From contig NZ_CP047089.1 of NCBI RefSeq assembly GCF_009937765.1, positions 3,594,272 through 3,658,271 of the forward strand: a DNA stretch of 64,000 bases, given 5' to 3'. The stretch's first letter is position 1, and each line of letters opens with the position of its first letter. Positions 19,949 to 30,190 of the stretch are shown here, piece by piece. Under the pieces are notes generated by a model. It searched no databases. It saw nothing but the letters and a program-made list of their open reading frames with translations, and was not told where the DNA came from. The position numbers and the translations under genes were made by a program. This stretch comes from Bacillus pumilus (GTDB taxonomy: Bacteria; Bacillota; Bacilli; Bacillales; Bacillaceae).

Positions 19949-19967
19949 GTAGGCCTCATGCTTTTTT
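19925..19967 (+). terminator. intrinsic terminator overlapping the yyzM 3' end
   Basis: Stem AAGCATGAGG/CCTCATGCTT followed by T6. The 5' arm lies inside the last codons of yyzM. Confidence 0.8.
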
Positions 19968-20164
19968 GATGAAATTTGTCTTTTGTATAGAAGAATTAGA
20001 TGCAAATTCCCGTTTTAAAGGATTGATTTATTCTTTTTGGCAATGTTTCTTCTATTGATAATGCGTAACGGTTAGCTTGTCTTTTCATGTAAACCTACTT
20101 ATAATTGCTCTAGGTTCATATTACGCAGTATAACGAGCACGTTTGATATAGAGGAGATGAAAGA

Positions 20165-21265
20165 ATGGCTTTAACAGCTGGTATTGTTGGCTTACCTAAC
20201 GTCGGGAAGTCAACGCTATTTAATGCAATTACACAGGCTGGAGCGGAGTCTGCTAACTATCCGTTTTGTACCATTGATCCAAACGTCGGAATTGTAGAAG
20301 TTCCAGACGAGCGTTTGCAAAAACTAACAGAATTGGTGCAGCCGAAAAAGACAGTTCCGACTGCTTTTGAATTCACTGATATTGCCGGTATTGTCAAAGG
20401 GGCTTCAAAAGGTGAAGGTTTAGGGAATAAATTCCTTTCGCACATTCGTCAAGTAGATGCAATCTGTCACGTGGTGAGAGCTTTTGCTGATGATAACATC
20501 ACGCACGTATCAGGTAAGGTTGACCCTGTGTCAGATATCGAAACCATTAATTTAGAGTTGATTTTGGCTGATTTAGAAACAGTTGAAAAACGTTTGGCTC
20601 GTGTGAGTAAGCTTGCAAAACAAAAGGATAAGGAAGCGGTAGCTGAATTTGATATTTTGTCGAAGCTAATGCATGCATTTGAAGCTGGGAAATCGGCAAG
20701 ATCTGTAGAATTTACAGAGGAGCAACAGAAACTTGTGAAACAGCTTCATTTACTCACATCTAAACCAGTTCTTTATGTAGCAAATGTGAGTGAGGACGAA
20801 GTAGCAGATCATGACGGCAACGAGTATGTGCAGCAAATCCGTGAGTTTGCTTCCGGTGAAAATGCTGAAGTCATCGTCGTATGTGCGAAGATCGAGTCTG
20901 AAATTGCAGAGCTTGAAGGGGAAGAGAAACAGATGTTCCTTGAAGAGCTTGGCATTAAAGAGTCAGGTCTAGATCAGCTGATTCAAGCATCTTATTCACT
21001 TCTTGGTTTAGCTACTTATTTCACAGCAGGTGAGCAGGAAGTACGCGCTTGGACGTTTAAAAAGGGAATGAAGGCGCCGGAATGTGCTGGAATCATTCAT
21101 ACAGACTTTGAGCGTGGGTTCATTCGTGCTGAAACGGTTGCATATGAAGATTTACTTGCTGGCGGGAGCATGTCTGCTGCAAAAGAGGCTGGAAAAGTCC
21201 GTCTAGAAGGTAAAGAATATGTAGTGAAAGATGGAGACGTTATTCATTTCCGTTTTAATGTATAG
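20165..21265 (+). CDS. ychF: ribosome-associated ATPase YchF (OLA1 family)
   Basis: 366 aa, the standard length. It is an Obg-related protein that prefers ATP. The G1 motif GLPNVGKSTLFNAI starts at residue 8, G3 is DIAGIVKGASKGEGLG, and the C-terminal TGS domain includes FTAGEQEVRAWT and ends VIHFRFNV. A GAGGAGATG-like site lies before the start. It lies directly upstream of rpsF as in B. subtilis (yyaF). Confidence 0.97.
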   Translation: MALTAGIVGLPNVGKSTLFNAITQAGAESANYPFCTIDPNVGIVEVPDERLQKLTELVQPKKTVPTAFEFTDIAGIVKGASKGEGLGNKFLSHIRQVDAICHVVRAFADDNITHVSGKVDPVSDIETINLELILADLETVEKRLARVSKLAKQKDKEAVAEFDILSKLMHAFEAGKSARSVEFTEEQQKLVKQLHLLTSKPVLYVANVSEDEVADHDGNEYVQQIREFASGENAEVIVVCAKIESEIAELEGEEKQMFLEELGIKESGLDQLIQASYSLLGLATYFTAGEQEVRAWTFKKGMKAPECAGIIHTDFERGFIRAETVAYEDLLAGGSMSAAKEAGKVRLEGKEYVVKDGDVIHFRFNV

Positions 21266-21325
21266 GTTCTTGTCATAGGCCAAGTAATTTGTTATAATAT
21301 ACAATTGTGAGTAATATAATTTATT

Positions 21326-21661
<336 letters not shown>

Positions 21662-21697
21662 ATCATTGAAATATATATTTAAAGGTGGTCTTTCAAT

Positions 21698-22243
21698 ATG
21701 CTAAACCGTGTTGTATTGGTCGGAAGACTAACAAAAGACCCTGAGCTTCGCTACACGCCTAATGGTGCGGCTGTAGCCACGTTTACTCTAGCTGTGAATC
21801 GTACGTTTACGAATCAATCTGGAGAGCGTGAAGCCGATTTCATTAACTGTGTTACTTGGAGAAGACAAGCCGAGAATGTGGCTAATTTCTTGAAAAAAGG
21901 AAGTCTTGCCGGTGTAGACGGTCGTTTGCAGACAAGAAACTATGAAAATCAGCAAGGACAGCGTGTCTTCGTGACAGAGGTTCAAGCTGAGAGTGTTCAA
22001 TTTCTTGAGCCTAAGAGCGGCGGTGCTGGTTCAGGTGGATACAGCGGCGGTGGCAATAGCGGAGGCCAGTATTATGGCGGTAGCCAAAACGATCAGAATC
22101 CATTTGGAAATGAACCAAGTCAAAATCCATATGGCAATCAAAGCAACCAACAAAATCGTAATCAGGGAAATAGCTTCAATGATGACCCATTTGCGAATGA
22201 CGGTAAACCGATTGACATCTCCGATGATGATTTGCCATTCTAA
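21698..22243 (+). CDS. ssbA: single-stranded DNA-binding protein SsbA
   Basis: 181 aa. The OB fold occupies residues 1-~105 ([18 protein letters not shown]). A glycine- and asparagine-rich tail (about 110-170, with runs of [11 protein letters not shown] and repeated QNPFGN/QNPYGN) leads to the acidic tip DDDLPF, which docks partner proteins. The tail is slightly longer than in B. subtilis (172 aa). It lies between rpsF and rpsR as is standard. Confidence 0.98.
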   Translation: MLNRVVLVGRLTKDPELRYTPNGAAVATFTLAVNRTFTNQSGEREADFINCVTWRRQAENVANFLKKGSLAGVDGRLQTRNYENQQGQRVFVTEVQAESVQFLEPKSGGAGSGGYSGGGNSGGQYYGGSQNDQNPFGNEPSQNPYGNQSNQQNRNQGNSFNDDPFANDGKPIDISDDDLPF

Positions 22244-22280
22244 TTGATCTGAAAAAACAATGACTAAAGGAAAGGTGTGA

Positions 22281-22526
<246 letters not shown>

Positions 22527-22537
22527 GTCGTTGACTT

Positions 22538-22572
22538 AAAAGCGGAGAGCCTCGAGCTCTCCGCTTTTTTTT
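22538..22572 (+). terminator. strong intrinsic terminator after rpsR
   Basis: Stem AAAAGCGGAGAGC/GCTCTCCGCTTTT with a T8 run. Confidence 0.95.
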
Positions 22573-22727
22573 ATTGTCTCAAGAAGATCTCACTTGAACT
22601 GGCTAGAGCTGATTTTGGCGGGTATCCTAGGAGAAGTATGTAAAATAGACAGTTTGTTCTATACAAATATGGGGTCGATCTGTCATATTGGTAGTCAAGA
22701 AAATAATTGCAGTCAGGGCGTGGAAAG

Positions 22728-23693
22728 ATGATTGAATTTAGGAAGGTATCAATGCAATTTTCAGATGAGCGTTATGCTGTTGAATCGGTTGATTTAGAGA
22801 TTCAGAAGGGCGAGTTCTTTGTTTTCATTGGACCTAGTGGAAGCGGGAAAACGACGTCATTGAAAATGATCAATCGTCTCATTTCTTCTACAGAAGGTGA
22901 GATTTACATAAAGGGTCAAAAAATAAATGATTATGATATGTACGAGCTGCGATGGGATATTGGTTATGTTCTGCAGCAAATTGCTCTTTTTCCTCATATG
23001 ACCATTGAAGAAAATATTGCTGTGGTTCCAGAGCTCAAACGATGGAGCCGTCACGAGATCAATAAGCGAGTGGAGGAATTGATGCAGATGGTTGGGCTTG
23101 ATCCTGCTATGTATCGGCATCGGAAGCCGTCAGAGCTATCTGGTGGACAGCAGCAGCGTGTTGGTGTGGCACGTGCACTTGCAGCTGATCCTGAGATTAT
23201 CTTGATGGATGAACCCTTTAGTGCGTTAGATCCACTAACGAGGGAGAAATTGCAGGATGATCTGCTTGATTTGCAGCGCCGTATTCAAAAGACCATTGTC
23301 TTCGTGACGCATGATATGCAGGAGGCGATGAGACTCGGTGATCGGATTTGTATCATGAAGGAAGGGAAAGTGGTGCAGATAGGTCGTCCTGAGAAATTGG
23401 TTCAACACCCGGTCAATGCTTTTGTTCGAGAGTTTGTCTCAGGTGCTACTCGCCATGTAGGACAACAAGCGTTTGAGCTAGAGGCCATGGCTAGACCAAT
23501 GCCTCATGAGTCTCTTTTAGGCTATGAAGCAATCACAACACATGCCACGCTGAATGAGGTCTTATCCGAATTGGCAAAGCATGAGGAATTGGCTGTGGAA
23601 AAGGACGGGGAGCGAATTGGACTAGTGAATCGTCAAGCGGTGATTCAGTTTTTAGCTGATTCTCCTAAAGAGAGGGGCGAATCACATGAATGA
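22728..23693 (+). CDS. ABC importer ATPase, OpuF/BilE/EgtU-like osmoprotectant-type
   Basis: 321 aa from ATG 22728. Walker [10 protein letters not shown] lies at residues 35-43, Q-loop [12 protein letters not shown] follows, signature LSGGQQQR lies near 135, and Walker B is [12 protein letters not shown]. The C-terminal ~80 residues hold one CBS-like unit ([18 protein letters not shown] ...). This is the glycine-betaine/choline (OpuC) ATPase class. The next gene starts inside the last codons and encodes a permease fused to its binding protein. That fused architecture is found in OpuF of Bacillus, BilE of Listeria and the ergothioneine importer EgtU, so the substrate could be an osmolyte or ergothioneine; the sequence does not decide it. 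Confidence 0.85.
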   Translation: MIEFRKVSMQFSDERYAVESVDLEIQKGEFFVFIGPSGSGKTTSLKMINRLISSTEGEIYIKGQKINDYDMYELRWDIGYVLQQIALFPHMTIEENIAVVPELKRWSRHEINKRVEELMQMVGLDPAMYRHRKPSELSGGQQQRVGVARALAADPEIILMDEPFSALDPLTREKLQDDLLDLQRRIQKTIVFVTHDMQEAMRLGDRICIMKEGKVVQIGRPEKLVQHPVNAFVREFVSGATRHVGQQAFELEAMARPMPHESLLGYEAITTHATLNEVLSELAKHEELAVEKDGERIGLVNRQAVIQFLADSPKERGESHE

Positions 23694-25203
23694 CTGGATC
23701 AATGTGTTATTGGATCGAAAAGAACAATTGGGTCATGCTTTACTTGAACATATTCAAATTTCGCTTATTGCTTTATTTTTAGCCATTTTGATTGCCATTC
23801 CATTAGGTATCTATTTAACGAGGGTGCCAAAGCTTGCAGAATGGGTGATTGGGGTGACGGCGGTCTTGCAAACAATCCCGTCTCTTGCGCTGCTTGGCTT
23901 GCTGATTCCTCTTGTTGGGATTGGGCAAGTGCCTGCGATTATTGCGCTTGTCGTTTATGCCCTCCTCCCGATTTTAAGGAATACATATACAGGCATTCAG
24001 GAGGTCGATCCTTCGCTGAGAGAAGCGGCGCTTGCCATGGGAATGAATCACCGCAAACGATTATTAAAGGTAGAGCTGCCTCTAGCTATGCCAGTTATCA
24101 TGGCAGGTATCCGAACCGGGATGGTTCTCATCGTGGGAACTGCCACTCTTGCCGCACTGATTGGAGCTGGGGGATTAGGAAGCCTTATTTTGTTAGGAAT
24201 TGACCGAAATGATATGGCACTCATTGTCATTGGTGCTATACCAGCTGCCTTACTCGCACTCTTATTTGATGTGGTACTGCGCACGTTTGAGAGAATCTCT
24301 TTTAAAAAGACTGTGATCTCTGTGACGGTTTTTGCTGTGATTGCAGGAGCTATTGTCGCGGGCCCATCATTGTTTCAACAAGAAAAAAAAGAAATCACCA
24401 TCGGTGGAAAGTTAGGATCAGAGCCTGAAATTCTAATCTCGATGTATAAACTTTTAATTGAACAGGATACGGATATTCAAGTCAATCTTAAGCCTGGTCT
24501 TGGCAAGACGTCTTTTGTTTTTCAAGCTTTACGGTCTGGTGATATTGACATTTATCCTGAGTTTACGGGTACTGTAATTTCTGAGTTCCTCAAACAAACA
24601 GCGAAAAGCACAGATAAAGAAAAAGTGTATGAGCAAGCGCGGCGCGGTTTGGAATCATCCTTTCAGCTCCGCCTTCTTGAGCCGATGGCTTACAACAATA
24701 CGTATGCTTTAGCCGTGCCTCAGTCGTTGGCTGATCAATATGATGTATCCAATATTTCAGATCTAGGCAAGATCAAGAATCGCATAAAGGCTGGATTTAC
24801 CTTAGAATTTTCTGATCGACAGGATGGGTATCGAGGTATTCAAAAGACCTATCAGTTTTCCTTTGATGATGTGGTGACGATGGAACCGAAGCTTCGGTAT
24901 CGAGCGATTCAAAAAGGAGATATCAATTTAGTCGATGCCTATTCGACAGACAGTGAATTGAGGCAATACAAGTTAAAGGTGCTTAATGATGATCAGCATG
25001 TTTTCCCGCCATATCAAGGAGCACCGCTGTTAAGGCAAGAGACATTAACGGAGTACCCTGAGATTGAGACCTCTCTCAATAAGCTCGGGGGTCAAATTAC
25101 AGACGATGAGATGAGAGAAATGAATTATGAAGTGAATGTGCAAGGTAAGGATGCATTTCAGGTAGCGAAAGCCTATTTAAAAAAGAAAAAATTACTGCAT
25201 TAA
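23686..25203 (+). CDS. ABC importer permease fused to substrate-binding domain (OpuFB/EgtUBC-like)
   Basis: 505 aa. Residues 1-~205 are a MetI-like permease with six membrane segments and the EAA loop ([34 protein letters not shown], seen in part). A seventh segment near 210-230 anchors a binding domain (about 235-505) beginning [24 protein letters not shown], with the PEFTGT and [11 protein letters not shown] signatures of the choline/betaine-binding OpuAC class. Starts 8 bases before the end of the ATPase gene. B. subtilis has separate permease and binding genes in OpuB/OpuC, so this fused importer is accessory. Confidence 0.88.
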   Translation: MNDWINVLLDRKEQLGHALLEHIQISLIALFLAILIAIPLGIYLTRVPKLAEWVIGVTAVLQTIPSLALLGLLIPLVGIGQVPAIIALVVYALLPILRNTYTGIQEVDPSLREAALAMGMNHRKRLLKVELPLAMPVIMAGIRTGMVLIVGTATLAALIGAGGLGSLILLGIDRNDMALIVIGAIPAALLALLFDVVLRTFERISFKKTVISVTVFAVIAGAIVAGPSLFQQEKKEITIGGKLGSEPEILISMYKLLIEQDTDIQVNLKPGLGKTSFVFQALRSGDIDIYPEFTGTVISEFLKQTAKSTDKEKVYEQARRGLESSFQLRLLEPMAYNNTYALAVPQSLADQYDVSNISDLGKIKNRIKAGFTLEFSDRQDGYRGIQKTYQFSFDDVVTMEPKLRYRAIQKGDINLVDAYSTDSELRQYKLKVLNDDQHVFPPYQGAPLLRQETLTEYPEIETSLNKLGGQITDDEMREMNYEVNVQGKDAFQVAKAYLKKKKLLH

Positions 25204-25212
25204 TCAAGGAAG

Positions 25213-25248
25213 AGCAGGTCTGTTATGTAAAAGCAGATCTGCTTTTTT
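25213..25248 (+). terminator. intrinsic terminator of the ABC operon
   Basis: Stem AGCAGGTCTG/CAGATCTGCT followed by T6. Confidence 0.85.
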
Positions 25249-25268
25249 AAAAGGAAAAACAAAAATCG

Positions 25269-25297
25269 TTGACTTTTATTTAAAAACATCATATCCT
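25269..25297 (+). promoter_or_regulatory. sigma-A promoter of the mhq-type operon
   Basis: -35 TTGACT (25269-25274), 17-base spacer, -10 TATCCT (25292-25297). An imperfect MhqR half-site (TTAATTCGAGATAAA) covers the expected start point at 25298-25312. Confidence 0.7.
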
Positions 25298-25329
25298 TAA
25301 TTCGAGATAAATATATTTTTTTAATTTAA

Positions 25330-25347
25330 TATCTCGAATTCGAGATA
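25330..25347. promoter_or_regulatory. MhqR-type operator
   Basis: TATCTCGAATTCGAGATA is a perfect 18-base palindrome downstream of the promoter. It matches the known MhqR box of B. subtilis (ATCTCGAATTCGAGAT type), bound by a MarR-family repressor that senses quinones. No mhqR gene is near it. Confidence 0.85.
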
Positions 25348-25414
25348 ATATAAAGACAGCAGTCAAGACATAATGAATAGAGGCTTGTTACTTCATGATA
25401 GGAGGTCATTAGAA

Positions 25415-26365
25415 GTGAAGAAAACAGAAGGAATTCACCATATCACAGCAATTGTAGGGCATCCTCAGGAGAACGTTGATTTTTATGCAGGTGTTTTAGG
25501 ACTTCGTCTCGTGAAGAAGACCGTGAATTTTGATGATCCAGGTACTTACCATTTATATTTTGGAAATGAAGGAGGATCTCCGGGAACGATTATTACGTTT
25601 TTCCCTTGGCCAGGTGCTCAAAAGGGACAAATTGGCGCGGGTCAAGTGGGGGTGACGACATATGTTGTACCACCAGGCGCTTTCTCTTTCTGGAAGGAAC
25701 GTCTTGAGCAGTTTGATATTTCTTATGAAATGGTTGAACGCTTTGATGAAGCCTTTCTCTCATTTGAAGATCCACACGGCTTGTTGATAGAGCTAGTAGA
25801 ACGTGCGGATGGAAAACAAAATGATTGGACATTTAACGGAGTTACGCCAGATGTAGCGCTAAAAGGGTTTGGGGGAGCTGTTTTATTAACATCACAGCCA
25901 GAGCAAACGATGCAGCTGCTAGAACAAACAATGGGATTCGAACGAGTTGGAGCAGAAGAGGATTATGTAAGATTCCGTTCATTTGGTGAGATAGGGAATG
26001 TCATTGATGTGAACAAGACACCTGTTGCACGCGGACGTATGGGTGTTGGGGTGGTGCATCATATTGCATGGAGAGCGACCGATGATCAGGATCAGTTAGA
26101 TTGGCAAAGACATATTGCACAAAGCGGGTATCAAGTGACACCTGTGCAAGATCGAAATTACTTCAATGCGATTTATTTTAGAGAGCTTGGCGGCATATTA
26201 TTTGAAATTGCAACTGATCCTCCAGGGTTTGCACACGATGAATCAGTGGAAACTATGGGTGAAGCATTGAAACTTCCACCACAATATGAAGCGCAGCGCA
26301 GTCAGATTGAACAAATTGTGCTACCGATAGAAGTGAGAGAGTTGAAAGGGAAAGGAGACGCATGA
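25415..26365 (+). CDS. mhqO: ring-cleaving dioxygenase of the MhqO type (VOC superfamily)
   Basis: 316 aa from GTG 25415, chosen for the AGGAGGT site 8 bases upstream. Two vicinal-oxygen-chelate modules: the first opens GIHHITAIVGHPQENVDFYAGVLGLRLV, the second includes GVVHHIAWRATDDQDQ. Metal ligands expected are the first-module HH pair, the second-module HH and the Glu in GGILFEIATD. In B. subtilis MhqO cleaves hydroquinones formed from quinone stress. The stop overlaps the next gene (ATGA). Confidence 0.88.
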   Translation: MKKTEGIHHITAIVGHPQENVDFYAGVLGLRLVKKTVNFDDPGTYHLYFGNEGGSPGTIITFFPWPGAQKGQIGAGQVGVTTYVVPPGAFSFWKERLEQFDISYEMVERFDEAFLSFEDPHGLLIELVERADGKQNDWTFNGVTPDVALKGFGGAVLLTSQPEQTMQLLEQTMGFERVGAEEDYVRFRSFGEIGNVIDVNKTPVARGRMGVGVVHHIAWRATDDQDQLDWQRHIAQSGYQVTPVQDRNYFNAIYFRELGGILFEIATDPPGFAHDESVETMGEALKLPPQYEAQRSQIEQIVLPIEVRELKGKGDA

Positions 26366-26970
26366 TGAAACATCTTTTTCGTAAAGGAAAGAATGATCAA
26401 AGACCTGTTTTGTTATTACTGCATGGTACTGGCGGGACAGAAGAAGATTTATTGCCGCTTGCCGATTTAGTCGATGCTGACGCTTCTGTTCTTAGTGTGA
26501 GAGGAAATGTGTTGGAAAACGGTATGCCGCGCTTTTTCAGACGTTTAGCTGAGGGTATTTTCGATGAGCAGGATTTAATTGAGCGGACAGAGGAACTGTA
26601 TACATTTATCGGAGACGCAGCAGATAAATATGGATTCGATCGTCATAATGTCGTCGCTCTCGGATATTCCAATGGGGCGAACATTGCAGGAAGTCTTTTA
26701 TTCCATTACGAGGATGCGTTAAAAGGAGCGATCCTGCATCATCCAATGGTTCCAAGACGCGGTGTTTCATTGCCTTCATTAGCGGGGAAACAAGTCTTTA
26801 TCGCAGCTGGTGAAAATGACCCAATGTGCCGACCAGAGGATTCACAAGAACTCGAGCAATTGCTGCAAGGCGCAGGCGCTTCGGTCACACTACATTGGGA
26901 AAACCGCGGACATCAGTTAACGAGAGAAGAAGTCGATGCTGCGGCATTATGGTATCGTCGTCAATTTTAA
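26362..26970 (+). CDS. mhqD: MhqD-type carboxylesterase/hydrolase
   Basis: 202-aa alpha/beta hydrolase. The elbow is ALGYSNGANI with the catalytic Ser near residue 104, Asp in AGENDPMCRPE, and His in ENRGHQLTREE. The oxyanion region is HGTGGTEEDLLPL. B. subtilis MhqD is a quinone-inducible hydrolase of the same family. It is translationally coupled to mhqO, and the shared operator upstream implies control by MhqR. Confidence 0.88.
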   Translation: MMKHLFRKGKNDQRPVLLLLHGTGGTEEDLLPLADLVDADASVLSVRGNVLENGMPRFFRRLAEGIFDEQDLIERTEELYTFIGDAADKYGFDRHNVVALGYSNGANIAGSLLFHYEDALKGAILHHPMVPRRGVSLPSLAGKQVFIAAGENDPMCRPEDSQELEQLLQGAGASVTLHWENRGHQLTREEVDAAALWYRRQF

Positions 26971-27042
26971 TGAAGGTAGGGAAAATAGGTGGGATTTTTA
27001 CAGAAGCTTTTTGGACAAACCAAACAAAAGGAGATGGAACAA

Positions 27043-27657
27043 ATGGAAAACGTAAAATTAGCAGTTATTTATTATAGTTCAACCGGTACAAACTATCAGA
27101 TGGCAAAATGGGCAGAGGCGGGAGCGAAAGAAGCTGGCGCCGAAGTGAAAGTATTAAAGGTTGCTGAATTGGCACCAGAAGCAGTTGTAGCATCAAATCC
27201 AGCATGGAAAGCACATTTAGACGAAACAAAGGATATCCCAGAGGTTCAATTAAGTGATTTAGAGTGGGCAGATGCCATCATCTTTAGCATGCCAACACGT
27301 TTTGGTAACTTACCGGCTCAAATGAAGCAATTTTTAGACACAACTGGTGGCCTATGGTTCCAAGGGAAATTGGCAAACAAAGCGGTAAGTGCAATGACAT
27401 CTGCACAAAACCCAAATGGTGGGCAGGAGCAGACCATTCTTAGTCTTTACACAACAATGTTCCACTGGGGAGCGATTATTGCCGCTCCTGGTTACACAGA
27501 TGACTCATTGTATGGTGCAGGGGGTAACCCATACGGCGTGAGTGTCACTGTTGACCAAAACGGAAAGATCCAAGAGGATGCAGAAGCTGCTGCAAAACAT
27601 CAAGCAAAACGTACGGTCAATGTAGCAGAATGGATCAAAAAGGGTCAAAACGCTTAA
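27043..27657 (+). CDS. NAD(P)H:quinone oxidoreductase, WrbA-type flavodoxin-like
   Basis: 204 aa from ATG 27043, behind AAAGGAG; an in-frame GTG at 26989 would add 18 residues with no homology. Flavodoxin fold: the FMN phosphate loop is YYSSTGTNYQMA, followed by MPTRFGNLPAQMKQFLD and SAQNPNGGQEQT, the WrbA signatures. It reduces quinones by two electrons and so avoids semiquinone. Third gene of the operon: a dioxygenase, a hydrolase and a quinone reductase together form a quinone detoxification unit. Confidence 0.87.
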   Translation: MENVKLAVIYYSSTGTNYQMAKWAEAGAKEAGAEVKVLKVAELAPEAVVASNPAWKAHLDETKDIPEVQLSDLEWADAIIFSMPTRFGNLPAQMKQFLDTTGGLWFQGKLANKAVSAMTSAQNPNGGQEQTILSLYTTMFHWGAIIAAPGYTDDSLYGAGGNPYGVSVTVDQNGKIQEDAEAAAKHQAKRTVNVAEWIKKGQNA

Positions 27658-27669
27658 TGAATGAATACA

Positions 27670-27703
27670 AAAAGAATGCAGCCTAGGCGCTGCATTCTTT
27701 TTT
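27670..27703. terminator. bidirectional terminator between the quinone operon and the broken catalase gene
   Basis: Stem AAAGAATGCAGC/GCGCTGCATTCTTT with a T run on the + strand. Confidence 0.85.
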
Positions 27704-27705
27704 AT

Positions 27706-29280
27706 TTAATAAGGATCTGATGGTGTGCTGTTGTTAATCGCATCATCCACGGCTTGAGCGGCGCCTGTAGAGCCTATAGGTCCGCTTGGCTGTTCTTGTT
27801 TGAAGGCCTTTAAGCCGTCAGCGACACGCTTTCCGTAGTCAGGGTCTGCCTTTGTAAAGTTTTCGATCATTTGCGCTTGAATGTCCTTTTGACAAGTCGC
27901 AAGAGTGTTGACTAAGTTCTTAATCAATTCCTCACGTTCCCAATCATTGAAGCGGCGATACGTTTCTCCGGCTTGTCCGAAGTTGTTTGGGCGGTCAATG
28001 GCTTCCCGTTTGACGTCACCCTCTACAAAAGGCGTATGATCCTTCCCGTCCTGCTTAGCTTCTTTTAGTCCGCCGAGAATCGATGGTTCATAATTTACAT
28101 GGGGGTTTTGGCCTTTGCCTTGATCGACCTGGTATTCCATTTGCCCATCTCTTTGATTCGTGGCGACATGCTTTTTCGGGGCATTGATCGGCAGCTGTAA
28201 ATAGTTCGGTCCCACTCGATATCGCTGCGTGTCAGAGTAAGAGAAGGTGCGTCCTTGAAGTAATTTATCATCTGAGAAATCCAAGCCGTCTACAAGAACG
28301 CCAGTCCCAAAGGCAACTTGCTCAACTTCTGCGAAATAATTTTCTGGATTTTTGTTTAATACCATTCGTCCAATAGGCTTCCATGGATAGTCATCCTTGT
28401 ACCATAGCTTGGTTGGATCAAGCGGGTCAAAGTCAAGGTGAGGATGGGCATCATCTTCCATGATCTGCGCATAGACCTCCCATTCAGGATGATGCTTCAT
28501 ATAAATCCTGTGTGGCGTGATTAAAGTTTTCGCCTTGTATCGCTTGAGCCTGTTCTTGTGTCAGGTTGCGAATGCCTTGCTTCGGTTCAAAGTGATATTT
28601 GACCAGTACCGCTTTTCCTTCATGGTTCACCCATTTGTAGGCATGCACACCTGAGCCTTGCATGTGCCGATAGGTTGCTGGGATGCCCCATGGTGAAAAG
28701 AGAAATGTCACCATATGTGTCGCTTCAGGAGATTGCGAGACGAAGTCAAAAATACGTTCGCCGTCCTGACGGTTGGTGACAGGGTCTGGCTTAAACGCAT
28801 GAACCAAATCGGGAAATTTCAAAGCATCTCGGATAAAGAAAATTTTCAGGTTGTTTCCAACGAGATCCCAGTTGCCTTCTTCTGTATAAAATTTAATCGC
28901 AAACCCTCTCGGATCGCGCAATGTTTCTGGAGAATGACCGCCGTGAAGACAGAAGAAAAACGGACGAAAACAGGTGTCTTTTTTCCTTTTTTCTGAAATA
29001 ATTTCGCTCTTGTATAAGTAGAAATAGGTTCATCACCGAATGTGCCATAGGCTTCAAAATAACCGTGAGCTCCCGCCCCGCGTGCATGGACGACACGTTC
29101 AGGAATACGTTCGCGGTCAAAATGACTGATTTTTTCTAGGAAATCGTAGTTTTCAAGCGTAGTCGGGCCTCTATTTCCGACGGTTCTCATATTTTGATTG
29201 TCTGTTACGGGGTGACCTTGCCGATTTGTCAAAGTGTCTTCTGGCTCTGAAGATGATTTAGGGTGTTGATCTTCTTTCAA
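27706..29280 (-). pseudogene. katX: KatX/KatA-type heme catalase, disrupted by two frameshifts
   Basis: Three frames in order give a clade-3 small-subunit catalase of about 525 codons: N-part 28846-29280 ([33 protein letters not shown] with the catalytic His), middle 28484-28921 ([22 protein letters not shown]), C-part 27706-28500 ([13 protein letters not shown], then [12 protein letters not shown] with the heme Tyr region). Near 28946 one base is missing between FVRFSSV and [14 protein letters not shown]. Near 28490 a short deletion removes residues expected between DLYEA and HPEWEV. The start is probably TTG 29280, since ATG 29298 lies inside the AAGGAGGG site. The N-terminus resembles B. 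subtilis KatX, the forespore/germination catalase. Sequencing error is possible but needs two events. Confidence 0.85.
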
Positions 29281-29385
29281 TTCGAATCCCTCCTTCAATA
29301 TCTCCCTAACAATATGGTCATCTTTCTCCCTATTTCATACAAGGATTGATATAATGATTGAAAACTTTCACGAGGAGCGAACCTG

Positions 29386-30042
29386 ATGATTCGATTACAC
29401 TGCCTTCATGCCCATCCGTCTAATCAGTCTTATATAGAAGACGTGTTTGATGATCCAGATATTGAGTTGCATCACACGGTCGATTCATCATTTATAGAAC
29501 GTGCCACACAAGATCCAGATTTTCATCCTCACAAGCAACAAGCCTATGCCATCAACAAACTGATGAAAGAAGATGAAGCTGACATCATTCTGCTCACGTG
29601 TACACAATACATTGCCGCATTAGGTGATCAAAAGCATCTCTTTAAACAACCAATTGTTCCTATCGATGAACCTTTATTTGAGCTGATTTGTCAGAGAAAA
29701 GGGCCGCTTCAACTTGTGTTTTCAAACCCGGATACAGTGGAGGGGACAATGGAGCGGCTTGAATCATATGCAAAAAAGCACGGCAAACAGATTGATGCAG
29801 AAGTTATGGTGATGGAGGGTGTCTTTCATCTTTGCCTAAACGGTGATTTGCACGCTTATGAGGAGGAAATTAAAAAGCAGCTCAGAAGATGTATGAAAGA
29901 AGATGGGGACATTTGCGTGATGCAGTTATCGATGGTTCATGCGGCACAGCAGATGGTAGAAGAGACAGGTGTTCCGATCATTCATCCGCTTTCTCCACTT
30001 AAACAGTATGTCCATCAAACAATATCTGCTTTGAAAGAGTGA
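29386..30042 (+). CDS. unknown protein, possible Asp/Glu-racemase-fold
   Basis: 218 aa, no signal peptide, no membrane segments. The pattern DIILLTCTQYIAAL near residue 65 resembles the first catalytic-Cys strand of aspartate/glutamate or hydantoin racemases, and IPIDEPLFELI then VFSNPDTVEGTMERL fit the same two-lobe fold. The usual second Cys motif (C-T/S-H) is not seen: the equivalent stretch reads VMQLSMVHAAQQM. Activity as a racemase is therefore doubtful. It is a single gene with its own terminator, divergent from the catalase locus. Confidence 0.5.
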   Translation: MIRLHCLHAHPSNQSYIEDVFDDPDIELHHTVDSSFIERATQDPDFHPHKQQAYAINKLMKEDEADIILLTCTQYIAALGDQKHLFKQPIVPIDEPLFELICQRKGPLQLVFSNPDTVEGTMERLESYAKKHGKQIDAEVMVMEGVFHLCLNGDLHAYEEEIKKQLRRCMKEDGDICVMQLSMVHAAQQMVEETGVPIIHPLSPLKQYVHQTISALKE

Positions 30043-30065
30043 ACCTGCCTGGTTCGCTCTTTTTG
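30039..30065 (+). terminator. intrinsic terminator
   Basis: Stem GAGTGAACC/GGTTCGCTC followed by T5, overlapping the stop of the 218-aa gene. Confidence 0.8.
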
Positions 30066-30107
30066 TATAGAAACGGAAATGGAATGACATGATAAAAAAT
30101 AATTAAG

Positions 30108-30135
30108 TGCAAACTATTTTTAAAAGGAGCGCGTC
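30108..30135 (+). promoter_or_regulatory. ECF (sigma-V-type) autoregulatory promoter
   Basis: -35 TGCAAAC at 30108-30114, 17 bases, then -10 CGTC at 30132-30135, starting 55 bases before sigV. The AAC...CGTC layout is the ECF consensus, so SigV probably drives its own operon. Confidence 0.75.
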
Positions 30136-30190
30136 TATCCATTGTAAGAAATAACCGATGCGCATTTAAGATAAAGGAGCTCTTTGCAAA

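Noticed and set aside
22573-22727. Sigma-B promoter (GGGTAT at about 22620) for the ABC importer
   Set aside because: No convincing -35 at the right distance.
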